Positions 34,082 through 44,459 of a stretch of 64,000 nt of DNA are shown piece by piece. This stretch comes from Chloroflexia bacterium (lineage in GTDB: Bacteria > Chloroflexota > Chloroflexia > DTKN01). Both the position numbers and the translations under genes were made by a program. The stretch spans positions 1-64,000 of the forward strand of contig JAFGKG010000219.1 in assembly GCA_016928715.1 (NCBI GenBank), written 5' to 3'. Below the pieces are notes generated by a model. The model saw only the letters and a program-made list of their open reading frames with translations. It made no database searches and was not told the origin of the DNA. Within the stretch, counting starts at the first letter, position 1. Each line of letters begins with the position of its first letter.

Positions 34082-34109
34082 AAAAAACGCCGCCGGTATC
34101 AGCGGCGGC
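34082..34109 (-). terminator. Rho-independent terminator
   Basis: On the minus strand a 7-bp GC stem (GCCGCCG, loop of 7, CGGCGGC) is followed by GTTTTTTG. It lies 36 bp after the stop codon of the small gene at 34145-34363 and upstream of ogt. Confidence 0.85.
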
Positions 34110-34144
34110 ATTCGCTAAAAGATCACTTGAAAGCGGACCGGGAG

Positions 34145-34363
34145 CTACTTTTTGCCCAGCCCTCCCAATAGACCCTCCAGGCTTTGGCCCAGATCCCCGG
34201 CCTGCTCGAGCAAATCATCGCTACCCAACAGGGTTTCCAGGTGCCCAGAGATAGAAGATGGCAATTTCTCTTTCACAAAATTGATCACCATGTCCACCGC
34301 CTGCTGGGCGTCCTCCTCGGACAGGTTGAGTTTCTGCGAGATCATTTTGACCAATTCGTCCAT
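34145..34363 (-). CDS. Small helical protein, DUF2267/DUF937-like
   Basis: This 72-residue protein starts MDELVKMISQKLNLSEEDAQQ and continues with amphipathic helices, then ends in a Gly-rich LEGLLGGLGKK tail. It resembles small helical proteins of the DUF937/DUF2267/DUF2780 type, whose function is not known. ATG 34363 follows AAGGAG by 9 bases; a longer in-frame reading has no ribosome site. A strong terminator follows, so it is a single-gene unit. The family call is uncertain. Confidence 0.7.
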   Translation of the reverse strand: MDELVKMISQKLNLSEEDAQQAVDMVINFVKEKLPSSISGHLETLLGSDDLLEQAGDLGQSLEGLLGGLGKK

Positions 34364-34396
34364 GTGGGCGCTCCTTTTGCTCACCGCGATTCCCCG

Positions 34397-34510
34397 GATG
34401 AGCAGCACTCATCCTAACCCGGCAGAGCCGGACCCAAAAAGGGAAGAAATCCCAAGTCCATTCCCTTTGTGGTTGAAATCCTTGTTTTTTTGTGCCAGAA
34501 TTTCGGTGGT
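34397..34510. repeat. Single-arm ACCACAAAGG repeat and GC hairpins, copy C
   Basis: The gene-free stretch 34364-34550 contains a hairpin GGATGAG-x5-CTCATCC (34397-34415), the CCGGCTCTGCCGG hairpin with GTTAGGA next to it (34415-34433, minus-strand reading) also found before trpS, and one arm CCTTTGTGGTT (34464-34474). The full palindrome is not preserved. Confidence 0.5.
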
Positions 34511-34550
34511 AAGGTACTAAAAGCCCGCTTGTAATGGGGCAGGCCCGGAT

Positions 34551-34955
34551 TCAGTACGAGACCACCCGGGGCAGCTCTTTGGCCTGTTCCACCCAACCCG
34601 CCACCTTTTTGAGGCTGGGGGTCTGCCGGACCAGCTTTTTCTCCGCGTTCACCTCGAGCATTTTCTGCAGCAGGTTCTGCGGATTGCGCTGGGCCAGCTC
34701 AATTACAGTATCGACCCCGGACTGCTCCAGCAGGTCCGCGTATTCCTCCCCGACGCCCGAGATCCGCATGAGATCGGCCTGGTTGACCCAACCGAGGATC
34801 TTTTTTTCCGCAAGGCCCGTCTGGGCTGCCAATTCTTGACGGCCGTTGGGTGTGGCCCCCTTTTGGAGCAGGTCCTCTACACTGCAAAGACCTGCGCCCT
34901 CTAGTTTCTCGGCAAAAGCCGGACCGATGCCCTCAATCGTCTGTAGTTTAGCCAT
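34551..34955 (-). CDS. Helix-hairpin-helix protein, DUF4332-like
   Basis: This 134-residue protein is composed of helix-hairpin-helix units: residues 1-60 with TIEGIGPAFAEKLEGAGLCS, then residues about 65-134 with RISGVGEEYADLLEQSGVDT. G-I/V-G hairpins of this kind bind DNA backbone or act as protein-interaction modules, and DUF4332 proteins have two such units. ATG 34955 (MAKLQTIEGIG) is chosen because GGGGGG is placed upstream; an ATG eight codons earlier is possible. It has a promoter (35124-35152) divergent from trmFO and a leader of about 160 nt. Confidence 0.8.
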   Translation of the reverse strand: MAKLQTIEGIGPAFAEKLEGAGLCSVEDLLQKGATPNGRQELAAQTGLAEKKILGWVNQADLMRISGVGEEYADLLEQSGVDTVIELAQRNPQNLLQKMLEVNAEKKLVRQTPSLKKVAGWVEQAKELPRVVSY

Positions 34956-35123
34956 TTGGAACCCCCCAATCTTGCTCATGTCGGTGCTCTATACGTGGAG
35001 CAAGCCACGACCCTATTCAAAAAACTGCTTTGTGGTCAGGCAAGTAACGAAACTCACCTGACATGTTACGAGGCGGCCTTGAAAATCACTCCCCACAAGA
35101 GGCCCACCCTCTGGCTAGGATTC

Positions 35124-35152
35124 ATTATAGCACTTTTTTACGTTCAGGGCAA
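35124..35152 (-). promoter_or_regulatory. Sigma70 promoter for the helix-hairpin-helix gene
   Basis: Minus strand: -35 TTGCCC (35147-35152), 17-bp spacer, -10 TATAAT (35124-35129). It gives a leader of about 160 nt in which no known riboswitch was recognised. Confidence 0.68.
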
Positions 35153-35163
35153 GCCCTCATTTG

Positions 35164-35172
35164 TGGTATAAT
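35164..35172 (+). promoter_or_regulatory. Extended -10 promoter for trmFO
   Basis: TGG-TATAAT at 35164-35172, an extended -10 promoter about 40 bp before the GTG start; only a weak -35 (TTCAGG, 18 bp upstream) is present. Its layout matches the element at 24043-24051. Confidence 0.6.
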
Positions 35173-35211
35173 GAACACATCATTGGAGCCGAACAGATTT
35201 GAGGCAAAATC

Positions 35212-36564
35212 GTGGACAAGCCAAGTGAAGAGCAACTCGACGTGATCGGTGGGGGGCTGGCCGGCAGCGAGGCGGCCTGGCAGGCGGCCGAGCGCGGCCT
35301 GCAGGTGCGCCTTTACGAAATGCGCCCCCGGCAGATGACGCCGGCGCACCAAAGCGAGTACCTGGCCGAATTGGTCTGCAGCAATTCGCTGGGCGCCCGG
35401 CAGTTGGACCGGGCCCTGGGACTGCTCAAACAAGAACTGCGCCGGCTGGGTTCAATGCTGCTGGAATGCGCCCAAGAGACCGCCCTGCCGGCCGGCGGCG
35501 CCCTGGCCGTAGGGCGGACGGCCTTTGCCCGGGCCGTGACCGCCCGCATCCAGGCCCACCCGCGCATCACGGTGGTGCGGGAAGAGATCGACAGGCTGCC
35601 CGGCGGGCCGGCCATCGTCGCCACCGGACCCCTGACCTCGCCGGCCCTGGCCCAGGAGATCGCCTCTTGGGCCGGCCAGGAGCACCTGTACTTTTACGAC
35701 GCCATGGCCCCCATCGTGACCGCCGAGTCGGTCGACATGGAGGTAGCCTTTCGCGCCTCCCGCTACGGCCGCGGCGGGGACGACTATATCAACTGTCCCC
35801 TGGACGAACAAGCCTACGACCGCTTTGTGCAGGCCCTGCTCTCGGCCGAGACGGCCCCACGCCGCGAGTTTGAGGACCCCTGTTTCTTTGAGGCCTGCCT
35901 GCCCGTGGAAGAGATCGCCCGGCGTGGTCCCCAATCGCTGGCCTACGGGCCGCTGCGGCCGGTCGGACTGACGGACCCCCGCACCGGCCGGCGGCCCTAT
36001 GCGGTGGTGCAACTGCGCCAGGACGACCTGGCCGGCCGGCTCTACAACCTGGTCGGATTTCAGACCAACCTGCGCTGGCCCGATCAGCGGCGGGTCTTTC
36101 GTCTGATTCCAGGCCTGGAGCAGGCCGAGTTCGTCCGGCTGGGCCAAATGCACCGCAACACCTTTTTGCACAGCCCGGCCCTATTGCAGCCGAGCATGCA
36201 AAGCCGAGCCCGCCAGGATCTCTTTTTTGCCGGGCAGCTCATCGGCAGCGAGGGCTATGTGGGATCGATCGCCACGGGCCTGCTGGCCGGCATCAACGCC
36301 GCGGGGCTGCTGCAGGGCCGCCCCCTCTGCGTTCTGCCCCAGACCACCATGCTGGGGGCGCTGGCGGCTTATCTCAGCGGCGGGGATCCGCGGCGGGAAT
36401 TCCAACCGATGAAGGCCAACTTTGGCCTGCTGCCCCCGCTGGAGCCGCCGGTGCGGGGTAAACGCGAGCGCTATGCCGCCTACGCCAGGCGGGCGCTGGA
36501 GGCGCTGGAGACGTTTCTGCAGCGCGAGCGATCCCAGGAGGCTGAGGATGGCCGCCGAGATTAG
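35212..36564 (+). CDS. trmFO: Folate/FAD-dependent tRNA m5U54 methyltransferase TrmFO
   Basis: This 450-residue flavoprotein methylates U54 of the tRNA T-loop using methylene-tetrahydrofolate. The N-terminal FAD fold is [20 protein letters not shown], followed by [71 protein letters not shown] and the C-terminal [22 protein letters not shown], all signature stretches of the family. The length is usual. The start is GTG 35212, after GAGG. The histidine kinase gene begins inside its last codons (17-nt overlap), so the two are translated together. Confidence 0.96.
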   Translation: MDKPSEEQLDVIGGGLAGSEAAWQAAERGLQVRLYEMRPRQMTPAHQSEYLAELVCSNSLGARQLDRALGLLKQELRRLGSMLLECAQETALPAGGALAVGRTAFARAVTARIQAHPRITVVREEIDRLPGGPAIVATGPLTSPALAQEIASWAGQEHLYFYDAMAPIVTAESVDMEVAFRASRYGRGGDDYINCPLDEQAYDRFVQALLSAETAPRREFEDPCFFEACLPVEEIARRGPQSLAYGPLRPVGLTDPRTGRRPYAVVQLRQDDLAGRLYNLVGFQTNLRWPDQRRVFRLIPGLEQAEFVRLGQMHRNTFLHSPALLQPSMQSRARQDLFFAGQLIGSEGYVGSIATGLLAGINAAGLLQGRPLCVLPQTTMLGALAAYLSGGDPRREFQPMKANFGLLPPLEPPVRGKRERYAAYARRALEALETFLQRERSQEAEDGRRD

Positions 36565-39500
36565 TTGTCGGGCGCTGCACCCGCTGTTCCAAGCCCTTAA
36601 CGAACGCGGCATTCCCCTCTCGGATCTCTTGGGGAATTTTCCTGAGGGCCATACTTTTTTCTGTGCGGAGAGCTGGATCAGCCAGGCTACCTTTGCCAAA
36701 TTGTTCGACCGGGCGATCGCGCTCAGTGGCAGCCCCGACCTCATCGCCTGGGTGGGCCGGCTGGCGGCGGAACCCTGCGTGGCCGGGCTGGTGCAGCCGC
36801 AGGCTGTTTTGGAAAAGAGCCCGCTGGAGCTGCTGCGCCAGGCCGATCGCTTTTTGGGCCCACTGCAGCGGGAGGGCCAGGTCATCGTCCAGGCCGGCCG
36901 TCCTGGATACGTCCGGCTGGCCTGCCTGCCTCCCCCGGGTGGGCGGCGCAGCTATCACCTCTGCACCTACACCCGGCACCTGCTGGCGGCCATCCCCGGT
37001 CTCTGGCAGATCGAGGACGTCCAGGTGCGGGAGATTTGCTGTACCGTCCCTTTGGTCGAACTGCGGCCCGCCTCCGGCGAGCGCTATGCCATCGAGGAGC
37101 AAGGGCAGGTCTGGCAAGTTCTGGCCCAAGGAGAGTTCGCCAGCCGGCGTTGCTTGGGCAAATTGAACGAGGATGGCACATTTCAGCAAGGGGGCACCCT
37201 CTATGGTGCGGAGCACTGTCTCTACGAGATCCGCTGGTCGCATCCCCGCTCCCGCCGCCGATCCTGGTCCCCCCGTTTTGTACCTCGGGCCCATCACTGC
37301 GAACGGGCTCTGCGCGTGGTACAGCGTCAGGAGCATACGATCCAGGCACTGCACGAGCAGATCCAACACATGCAGCGCACCATGGAGGCGCGCATGCTAG
37401 AGCGCACGGAGAAACTGCGCGCCAAGGCCCGGCAGTCCGCCCTGGTTGAGCAGGCCGGCCGGCGATTTGCTTCCATTCTGGACCCCCAGGCGCTCTGGCA
37501 GGAAGCGGTGAGAACCTTGCGAGAGGACCTGGGCTATTTCAGCGTGGCCATGTACCTGCAACACGAGAACCGCTGGACCCTGGTTGCGCTGTCCAGTGGT
37601 GACGAAACTGTGCAGCGGCAGATCGGCGCGATCTTTTATCGGCAAGCAGCCCTGGACGATCTCCTGGATCGCAGCGGCCGGCCCCTACGGCAGGACGACC
37701 TGGAACAGCAGCCCCATCCGCTGGGGCTGCCCCGATGGGGACGGGGGCGCTCTCTGCTCTGTGTCCCGTTGGTGGCCTCCAATCGCCTATTGGGCATCCT
37801 GGATCTGCAAAGCCCGCTGGCCGGGCACCTGAACGAGGAGGATGCCCTGCTGCTGTACACCCTGGCCCCGCAGATTGCGATTGCTCTGGAGCGCAGCCTC
37901 CTCTACCAGGAGGAACAATGGGCTCGCCAAAAGGCCCGGGCCATGGCCAACCTAGCCCGGGTGGTGACCACCTCTCTAGAAATGGACCAAGTGCTTAGTT
38001 CGGTCCTGGAGCAACTCCGCAGCGTCCTACCCTACGACAGCGCGATCATCCTGCTGCAACAAGGGACTCGGCTTTCCTCGGGGATAAGCCATGGCTTATC
38101 CCCGCAGGCGGAACACGGTCTACTCCAGTTCTGCCTGAAGCGGACCAAGGGGCCACTGGCGCTCCTGTTCCAACAAGGCCGCTCTTTTCTGCAGAGCAGT
38201 CCCGGCGGAGCCACCGGGTACCTTCCACCGCAGTTGGCCCATTTGCGCTCCTGGCTGGGGGTGTCCCTGACCTCCCGGAACACCGTGATCGGAGCCGTGA
38301 TCCTGGCCAGTCAACAGCAGGGGCTTTACGGCCCGGAGGACCTGCGCCTGGCCGAGGATTTAGCCGGACAGGTCTCCACAGCCATCGAGAACGCCCGCCT
38401 GTACAGCCGCATCCGCCAGGAGCGGGATCGCCTGGAAAGCCTCTATGAAATCGCTCGACAACTGCACGCGAACTTGGGGATTGAAGATATCCTGAGCCAC
38501 GTTCTAGAGTTGGCCCTAACCAGTGTGGGAGCGCTGGCCGGCAGCATCATCCTCTTGGATGGGCAAGGCCAATTGAGGCACAGCATCCTCTCCCGACCTG
38601 GGCAGGATTCCTTCTCCCTGCTGCAGCGGGTCATTCGCGAAGGGGCGGCCGCATGGGTCATTCGGGAAAAACAAGCGCTGCTTATACGGGATACCCACAG
38701 CGACTCCCGCTGGATCGAACTGCAGGGCAAGCCCTGGGTGACCCGTTCCGCTATCCTGGTCCCCCTGTTGGTCCAAGACCAGATCCTGGGGGTGCTGACA
38801 GTGGACCACCCGCAGGTCAACCGCTTTAACCAGGACGATCTGGCCCTGCTGCTTTCCGTGGCCAGCCAGGCCAGCGTCGTCGTCCAACGGGCTCACCTCT
38901 TTGCGGCCATCCAAAATGAGCGGGCCCGCCTGGAAGCGGTGATCGAGGGCACCGCCGACGCCGTCGTTCTATTGAACGAGTCCGGCCAGGTACTACACAT
39001 GAACCACTCCGCAGCCCATCTTTTCGGATTGGAGAGCCCAGATCCGACCAGCAAATCCCTGGATTGGCTGGCCATCAGTCCAGCACTGCAATCATTGATC
39101 ACCCCGCAGTCCCTGCGGGAAGGGCCGCGCCGGGCCGAGATCCCCCTAGAGGACGAGCGTATTTTTTACGCCACGCTCAACCCAATTCCATCGGTGGGCG
39201 CGGTGCTCACTATGCAGGACATCAGCCCTCTCAAAGAGCTGGATCGGCTGAAAAGCGACTTTATCGCCACTGTCTCACACGACCTGCGCAGCCCCCTGGG
39301 GGCTGTACAAACACTGACCGAGATGATAGAGGTAGCCGGCCCCTTGAACAAAGACCAGCGCCGCTTTATCGAACAAGTCCTGTTCTCTGTGGACAAAATG
39401 ATCGCCCTGGTCCAAGACCTCTTGGACCTGACCCGGATTGAAGCCGGGGTAGAGATGTCAATGGCCCCCTGCCAACTCGCGGCCGTGATCGCCGACGCCG

Positions 39501-39946
39501 TGGACCAGGTAGAGGCCCTGGCCGCGATCAGGTCGGTTTCCCTCCAGGTTGTTGTTGCCCCGGACCTGCCCCTGGTCTGGGGCAACGGGCGGCGGTTGGG
39601 CCAGGTCATCACGAACCTGTTGGATAATGCCATCAAGTACAGCCCAAGCAGGAAAGAGGTCCTCTTTCGCGCCTATCCCCAGGGGGACATACTGCAGGTA
39701 GACGTCACCGACTATGGACCGGGCATTCCCAACGCGGACCTGCCCTATGTGTTTGAAAAGTTCTACACTATCCGACAGAATAAACCAGGCGAAAAGGGAA
39801 CTGGTTTGGGACTCTCCATCGCCCGCTCTATTATCCTGGCTCACGGGGGCAAAATTTGGGTTAAAAGCAAAGAAGGAGAAGGTTCCACCTTCTCCTTCAG
39901 TCTTTTATGTCGGGATATGCCGGCTCAGACGTCCGACAAGCTATGA
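36548..39946 (+). CDS. Multi-GAF/PAS sensor histidine kinase
   Basis: This 1132-residue cytoplasmic sensor kinase has no receiver domain. Residues 1 to about 240 form an N-terminal domain with [20 protein letters not shown], resembling the sensory domain seen ahead of some AraC-type regulators and kinases. A coiled linker follows (255-300), then three GAF domains (about 312-465, 490-630, 645-795), a PAS domain (about 800-900), HisKA with H911 in [12 protein letters not shown], and HATPase with [17 protein letters not shown] and [11 protein letters not shown]. It overlaps the end of trmFO by 17 bp, with GGAGG upstream of ATG 36548. The end overlaps the stop of rpoC on the other strand by 6 bp. 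The ligand and response regulator are unknown. Confidence 0.88.
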   Translation: MAAEISCRALHPLFQALNERGIPLSDLLGNFPEGHTFFCAESWISQATFAKLFDRAIALSGSPDLIAWVGRLAAEPCVAGLVQPQAVLEKSPLELLRQADRFLGPLQREGQVIVQAGRPGYVRLACLPPPGGRRSYHLCTYTRHLLAAIPGLWQIEDVQVREICCTVPLVELRPASGERYAIEEQGQVWQVLAQGEFASRRCLGKLNEDGTFQQGGTLYGAEHCLYEIRWSHPRSRRRSWSPRFVPRAHHCERALRVVQRQEHTIQALHEQIQHMQRTMEARMLERTEKLRAKARQSALVEQAGRRFASILDPQALWQEAVRTLREDLGYFSVAMYLQHENRWTLVALSSGDETVQRQIGAIFYRQAALDDLLDRSGRPLRQDDLEQQPHPLGLPRWGRGRSLLCVPLVASNRLLGILDLQSPLAGHLNEEDALLLYTLAPQIAIALERSLLYQEEQWARQKARAMANLARVVTTSLEMDQVLSSVLEQLRSVLPYDSAIILLQQGTRLSSGISHGLSPQAEHGLLQFCLKRTKGPLALLFQQGRSFLQSSPGGATGYLPPQLAHLRSWLGVSLTSRNTVIGAVILASQQQGLYGPEDLRLAEDLAGQVSTAIENARLYSRIRQERDRLESLYEIARQLHANLGIEDILSHVLELALTSVGALAGSIILLDGQGQLRHSILSRPGQDSFSLLQRVIREGAAAWVIREKQALLIRDTHSDSRWIELQGKPWVTRSAILVPLLVQDQILGVLTVDHPQVNRFNQDDLALLLSVASQASVVVQRAHLFAAIQNERARLEAVIEGTADAVVLLNESGQVLHMNHSAAHLFGLESPDPTSKSLDWLAISPALQSLITPQSLREGPRRAEIPLEDERIFYATLNPIPSVGAVLTMQDISPLKELDRLKSDFIATVSHDLRSPLGAVQTLTEMIEVAGPLNKDQRRFIEQVLFSVDKMIALVQDLLDLTRIEAGVEMSMAPCQLAAVIADAVDQVEALAAIRSVSLQVVVAPDLPLVWGNGRRLGQVITNLLDNAIKYSPSRKEVLFRAYPQGDILQVDVTDYGPGIPNADLPYVFEKFYTIRQNKPGEKGTGLGLSIARSIILAHGGKIWVKSKEGEGSTFSFSLLCRDMPAQTSDKL

Positions 39947-42900
39947 GTCCTCTTCGGCAGCCGGTTTGAGCGAATCCCAGGGCAGGCTTTCAAACTCTGG
40001 GCTATCGCTCTCCTCCAGGTCATCACCGCGCAAGAAGCGCATCGCCTGTTCACGCTCGAGACTGCGGGAGCCTTCCTCCTCCAGCGCGATGCGGGCCAGG
40101 CGCTGACGCTCTTCGGCCCGTTTACGGCGGATCTCCAGTCCTGTCCCAGCCGGGATCAGCCGCCCGATAATGACATTTTCCTTCAGGCCGCGCAAATAGT
40201 CCATCTTGCCCATCACGGCCGCCTCTGTCAGCACACGGGTTGTCTCCTGGAAGGAGGCCGCGGCCAGCCAGGAATCGGTGTTCAAGGCCGCCTTGGTAAT
40301 GCCGAGCAGGACCAGGTGCGCCGTCGCCGGTTCCCCACCGGCGGCGATCACGCGTGAATTCTCCTCTTGGTAGCTAGAACGATCCACCAGGTCCCCGGGC
40401 AAAAAGTCCGTATCCCCGGGGTCATCCACCTGGACCCGGCGCAGCATCTGCCGGATGATGATTTCCAGGTGCTTGTCATTGATGTCCACGCCCTGCGAGC
40501 AGTAGACGCTTTGGGCCTCATTGACCAGGTACGACTGGACCGCTTCGCGGCCGGCAATCTGCAATAGAGCTCGCGGATCGATCGAGCCCTCGGTCAGGCG
40601 ATGGCCGGCCTCGATCCACTGTTCTTCGCGTACACGCAGGCGAACGGGAATCGGCACTTCGTACTCGCGCACCTCTTCCTCGGCCCCCCGCAGCACAATC
40701 CGGCCGTCCTCCATAAAGACCTGACCGGCGACGCTGGCTACAATCGAAGGGCGGTCGTCGTCCTCTACATTAGTCTCGGCCAACAGATCGCCCTCCTCGA
40801 CCTCATCACCTTCCTCTACCCGGCAGACGAATTGTTCGGGGATCTCGTACACATCGCTGTAGGCCTCGCTGTGGACCACCCGGATAATGCGATGGTCGCC
40901 CTCGCGAATGATCTCGACGGTGCCATCGATATCGGCGATCTCGGCTTTCCCCTTGGGCAGGCGGGCCTCGAAAACCTCCTGCACCCGGGGCAGACCCTTG
41001 GTAATATCCAACTCGGATTTGACCCCACCGGTGTGAAAGGTGCGCAGCGTAAGCTGGGTACCCGGCTCACCAATGGACTGGGCGGCGATGATACCAATGG
41101 CCTCGCCGATGCCCACCAGATTGCCGGTGGCCAAATTGCGGCCATAGCAGAGCGAGCAGAGACCGATCGGGGCCTGGCAGGAGAGCGGCGAGCGGACGAA
41201 AAAGTTGGTGAGGGCCTCCTCTTCCAAGAGACGCCGGGCCTCCGCGGGCACCTCTTCGTCTCCTCGCAGGATCGCCTTGCGGCGCTCTGGCCGCAGCAAG
41301 GGCAGGGGGCGATCGAGGATCTTGGCCACCTGCTGCCAGACCTTTTGATTGATCTGGTCCACCCGCTCCCAGGCCTGTTCGTCAAATTCGTCGTTGCGGT
41401 CCACCAGGATTTCGCCACTGCTCGGATCGGCTACGGGCAAGGCCATCCGGCGCCCAATCAGGCGGGCGCTCAGTTCCTCGATAGTATGGTCGGCCTCGCG
41501 GACCCAGATGCCGCCTTCCGTCTCGCAGTCCTCACTGACAATGGTGACATCCTGGGCCACATCGACCAGGCGGCGGGTCAGATAACCGGCCTCGGCCGTA
41601 CGCAGAGCGGTATCGGCCAGGCCTTTGCGTCCACCGTGGGTAGAGACAAAGTACTCCAGAACCGAAAGTCCCTCACGAAAGTTGGAACGAATGGGCAGGT
41701 CGATAATCCGGCCCGCCGGATCGGTCATCAGACCGCGCATGCCGGCCATCTGGCGAATCTGCTCGATATTGCCGCGGGCGCCGGAGGTGGCCATCATATA
41801 GACCGGGCCAAAGCGATCCAGTGTATTCGAGACCTCGGAGGTAATTTTTTGCGTGGCCTCGGTCCAGACCTCCACAGTGCCCCGATAGCGCTCGCCCTCG
41901 GTAATCAGACCGCGCCGGAACTGCCGCTCCAGGTTTTCCACCTCGCTATCGGCCTTGGAAAGGAGCTCCGTCTTGCCCTCGGGGATCTCGATATCCTCTA
42001 TCCCGATGGTCAGGCCGGCCCGCGTGGCAAAGCGAAAGCCCAGTTGCTTAATCCGGTCGGCCATAGCGGCCGTCTCTTCGGCGCCATACTGACGGTAGCA
42101 CTCGGCGATGATGCGACGCAAGGCCTTTTTATCCATAATCTCGTTGCGGAAGCGCAAACCTTCGGGCAGTACCTCATTGAGAATGACCCGACCCAGGCAG
42201 GTTTCCAGAAGCTCATTGCCGATCTGGTAAGAGGGGGGAAGCAGGATGCGGATCTTGGTCTGGAGTCCGATCAGGCCGGCATCGTAGGCCATCAGGGCCT
42301 CCTCCAGGCTGGAGAAAGCCTTGCCCTCCCCCCAAGCACCCGGCCGAACCAAGGTCATATAGTAGCAACCCAAGACCATCTCCTGGCTAGGGGTAATGAT
42401 GGGGGAACCGGTGGCCGGAGAGAGCAGATTGTGCACTGAAAGCATACGATTGCGCGCTTCCTGCTGTGCCCGTTCTGAAAGCGGCACATGCACGGCCATC
42501 TGGTCGCCATCAAAGTCGGCGGCAAAAGCCGTACAGACGAGCGGGTGCAATTGGATGGCACTGCCCTCGATCAGGACGGGCTCAAAAGCCTGAATGGAAA
42601 GGCGGTGCAGGGAGGGAGCCCGGTTCAGCAGCACCAAATAATTCTGCACGACCTCTTCCAGGACATCCCAGACCTCTGGACGGATCCGCTCGACACTGCG
42701 TTTGGCACTCTTGATGTTATGCGCATAGCCCCGTGCGACCAGGCCACGCATCACAAAAGGCTTGAACAGCTCGAGGGCCATCCGCTTGGGCAGACCACAC
42801 TGGTGCAGCTTGAGATTGGGGCCGACCACAATGACCGAGCGGCCGGAATAGTCGACCCGCTTGCCCAAGAGATTTTGCCGAAAGCGGCCCTGCTTGCCCT

Positions 42901-44398
42901 TGAGCATATCCGAGAGGGACTTGAGGCGGTGTTTGCCCCGCCCAGAGACGGCCCTCCCGCGCCGACCATTGTCAATGAGTGCGTCTACAGCCTCCTGCAG
43001 CATACGCTTTTCGTTGCGGATAATGATCTCTGGCGCTTTGAGTTCCAACAAGCGGCGCAGGCGGTTGTTACGGTTGATCACGCGGCGGTACAGGTCGTTG
43101 AGATCCGAGGTAGCGAAACGACCCCCATCCAACTGCACCATCGGTCTCAAATCCGGGGGCAGCACGGGCAGCACCGTCATGATCATCCACTCCGGACGGT
43201 TGCCAGACTTGCGGAAGGACTCGACCACCCGCAGCCGTTTGCCCGCCTTTTTGCGGCGCTGGGCCGACGTACTGGTCTCCATTTCCTCCTTCAGTTCCAC
43301 GGACAAGAGATTCAGGTCCAAGCGCCCCAAGATGTCCCGCACGGCCCCCGCGCCCATATCGGCCCGAAAGATGTTGCCGCAGGCCTCTCGATACTCGCGG
43401 TACTGCGCCTCTGTGAGGAGCATAGAGCGATACAGTTCCTTGACCATACGCTGGCGGCGATCGGCTTCTTGGCGAATCTGGTCTATCTGCTCCTGGGCGG
43501 ACTCTTCCAGGCGGGCGCTCTCTTGCTCGGCCACGTAGGAACGCTGGTCGCGCTCGGCCTCGGTTTGCATCCGGGCATCCGATTGTTTTTGGCGTCCGAT
43601 AGGTTCGACGGTCTCGATAGCCGCCTGGACAACATGGGTCAACTCGACCAAGTTGTCAGCAGTGACGGTCTCTCCCTCCTGAACAATGACCTCTCCAGTG
43701 GGCTCAAAAACGAGGGTGCGATGGGCCGGCCCGCCTTTCCAGGCCTCCAGTTCGGCTTCGATCTCTTTGGCCGCCTGCACAAAGGTCTCGGTCTGCTCCA
43801 GCAGCTCTTCCTCAAAGCGCTCCAGGGTAGCCTCCAGGGCGCGATCCAGCACGCCGAGTTCCCCTGCCAACTGCTCGCGGAGGCGTTCTATTTGCTCGCC
43901 GGTCTCGGCTTCCACCTGGGCAATTTCCTCGGACACTTGTTTTTCGATGCGCTCCAGCAGGCTGGCCCGGCGGTCCTCATCCACATCGGTGACAATATAG
44001 GCAGCAAAATAGATGACCCGTTCCAGATTGCGCAGGGTGACGTTCAGCAGCAGACCCAGGCGGCTGGGAGTCCCCTTGACAAACCAGATGTGGGTAATCG
44101 GCGCCGCCAACTCGATGTGGCCCATGCGTTCGCGGCGCACGCGGGAACGCGTCACTTCGACCCCACACTTGTCGCAGATAATGCCATGGTGGCGCACGCG
44201 CTTGTACTTGCCACAGGCACATTCCCAGTCCTTGGTAGGACCAAAGATGCGTTCACAAAACAGCCCGTCCCGCTCGGCCCGCAGAGTACGGTAGTTGATC
44301 GTCTCCGGTTTGGTCACTTCTCCGTGAGACCAACGGCGGATTTCCTCCGGCGAAGCCACACCAATGCGAATGGCCGTAATCTCGTTGATTCTTGTCAT
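39941..44398 (-). CDS. rpoC: DNA-directed RNA polymerase subunit beta prime
   Basis: This 1485-residue largest subunit of RNA polymerase has the zinc ribbon C60-x-C62 and C75-x2-C78, the lid/rudder region [28 protein letters not shown], the catalytic aspartates D628, D630 and D632 in [11 protein letters not shown], the trigger loop/bridge helix [19 protein letters not shown], and a second zinc site with CxxC pairs ([17 protein letters not shown]). Two oddities are seen. The Asn that normally opens the NADFDGD motif is Ala (A626), and residues about 140-325 form a long charged coiled-coil insertion with a short barrel-like piece ([13 protein letters not shown]). It follows rpoB by 61 bp. The ribosome site is GAGAGGATAG. 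Confidence 0.98.
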   Translation of the reverse strand: MTRINEITAIRIGVASPEEIRRWSHGEVTKPETINYRTLRAERDGLFCERIFGPTKDWECACGKYKRVRHHGIICDKCGVEVTRSRVRRERMGHIELAAPITHIWFVKGTPSRLGLLLNVTLRNLERVIYFAAYIVTDVDEDRRASLLERIEKQVSEEIAQVEAETGEQIERLREQLAGELGVLDRALEATLERFEEELLEQTETFVQAAKEIEAELEAWKGGPAHRTLVFEPTGEVIVQEGETVTADNLVELTHVVQAAIETVEPIGRQKQSDARMQTEAERDQRSYVAEQESARLEESAQEQIDQIRQEADRRQRMVKELYRSMLLTEAQYREYREACGNIFRADMGAGAVRDILGRLDLNLLSVELKEEMETSTSAQRRKKAGKRLRVVESFRKSGNRPEWMIMTVLPVLPPDLRPMVQLDGGRFATSDLNDLYRRVINRNNRLRRLLELKAPEIIIRNEKRMLQEAVDALIDNGRRGRAVSGRGKHRLKSLSDMLKGKQGRFRQNLLGKRVDYSGRSVIVVGPNLKLHQCGLPKRMALELFKPFVMRGLVARGYAHNIKSAKRSVERIRPEVWDVLEEVVQNYLVLLNRAPSLHRLSIQAFEPVLIEGSAIQLHPLVCTAFAADFDGDQMAVHVPLSERAQQEARNRMLSVHNLLSPATGSPIITPSQEMVLGCYYMTLVRPGAWGEGKAFSSLEEALMAYDAGLIGLQTKIRILLPPSYQIGNELLETCLGRVILNEVLPEGLRFRNEIMDKKALRRIIAECYRQYGAEETAAMADRIKQLGFRFATRAGLTIGIEDIEIPEGKTELLSKADSEVENLERQFRRGLITEGERYRGTVEVWTEATQKITSEVSNTLDRFGPVYMMATSGARGNIEQIRQMAGMRGLMTDPAGRIIDLPIRSNFREGLSVLEYFVSTHGGRKGLADTALRTAEAGYLTRRLVDVAQDVTIVSEDCETEGGIWVREADHTIEELSARLIGRRMALPVADPSSGEILVDRNDEFDEQAWERVDQINQKVWQQVAKILDRPLPLLRPERRKAILRGDEEVPAEARRLLEEEALTNFFVRSPLSCQAPIGLCSLCYGRNLATGNLVGIGEAIGIIAAQSIGEPGTQLTLRTFHTGGVKSELDITKGLPRVQEVFEARLPKGKAEIADIDGTVEIIREGDHRIIRVVHSEAYSDVYEIPEQFVCRVEEGDEVEEGDLLAETNVEDDDRPSIVASVAGQVFMEDGRIVLRGAEEEVREYEVPIPVRLRVREEQWIEAGHRLTEGSIDPRALLQIAGREAVQSYLVNEAQSVYCSQGVDINDKHLEIIIRQMLRRVQVDDPGDTDFLPGDLVDRSSYQEENSRVIAAGGEPATAHLVLLGITKAALNTDSWLAAASFQETTRVLTEAAVMGKMDYLRGLKENVIIGRLIPAGTGLEIRRKRAEERQRLARIALEEEGSRSLEREQAMRFLRGDDLEESDSPEFESLPWDSLKPAAEEDS

Positions 44399-44459
44399 TC
44401 AGCTATCCTCTCAGTCCAGGCAGGTCAGCACAAGCCCCCGGCCGGATCTCCTAACAACG

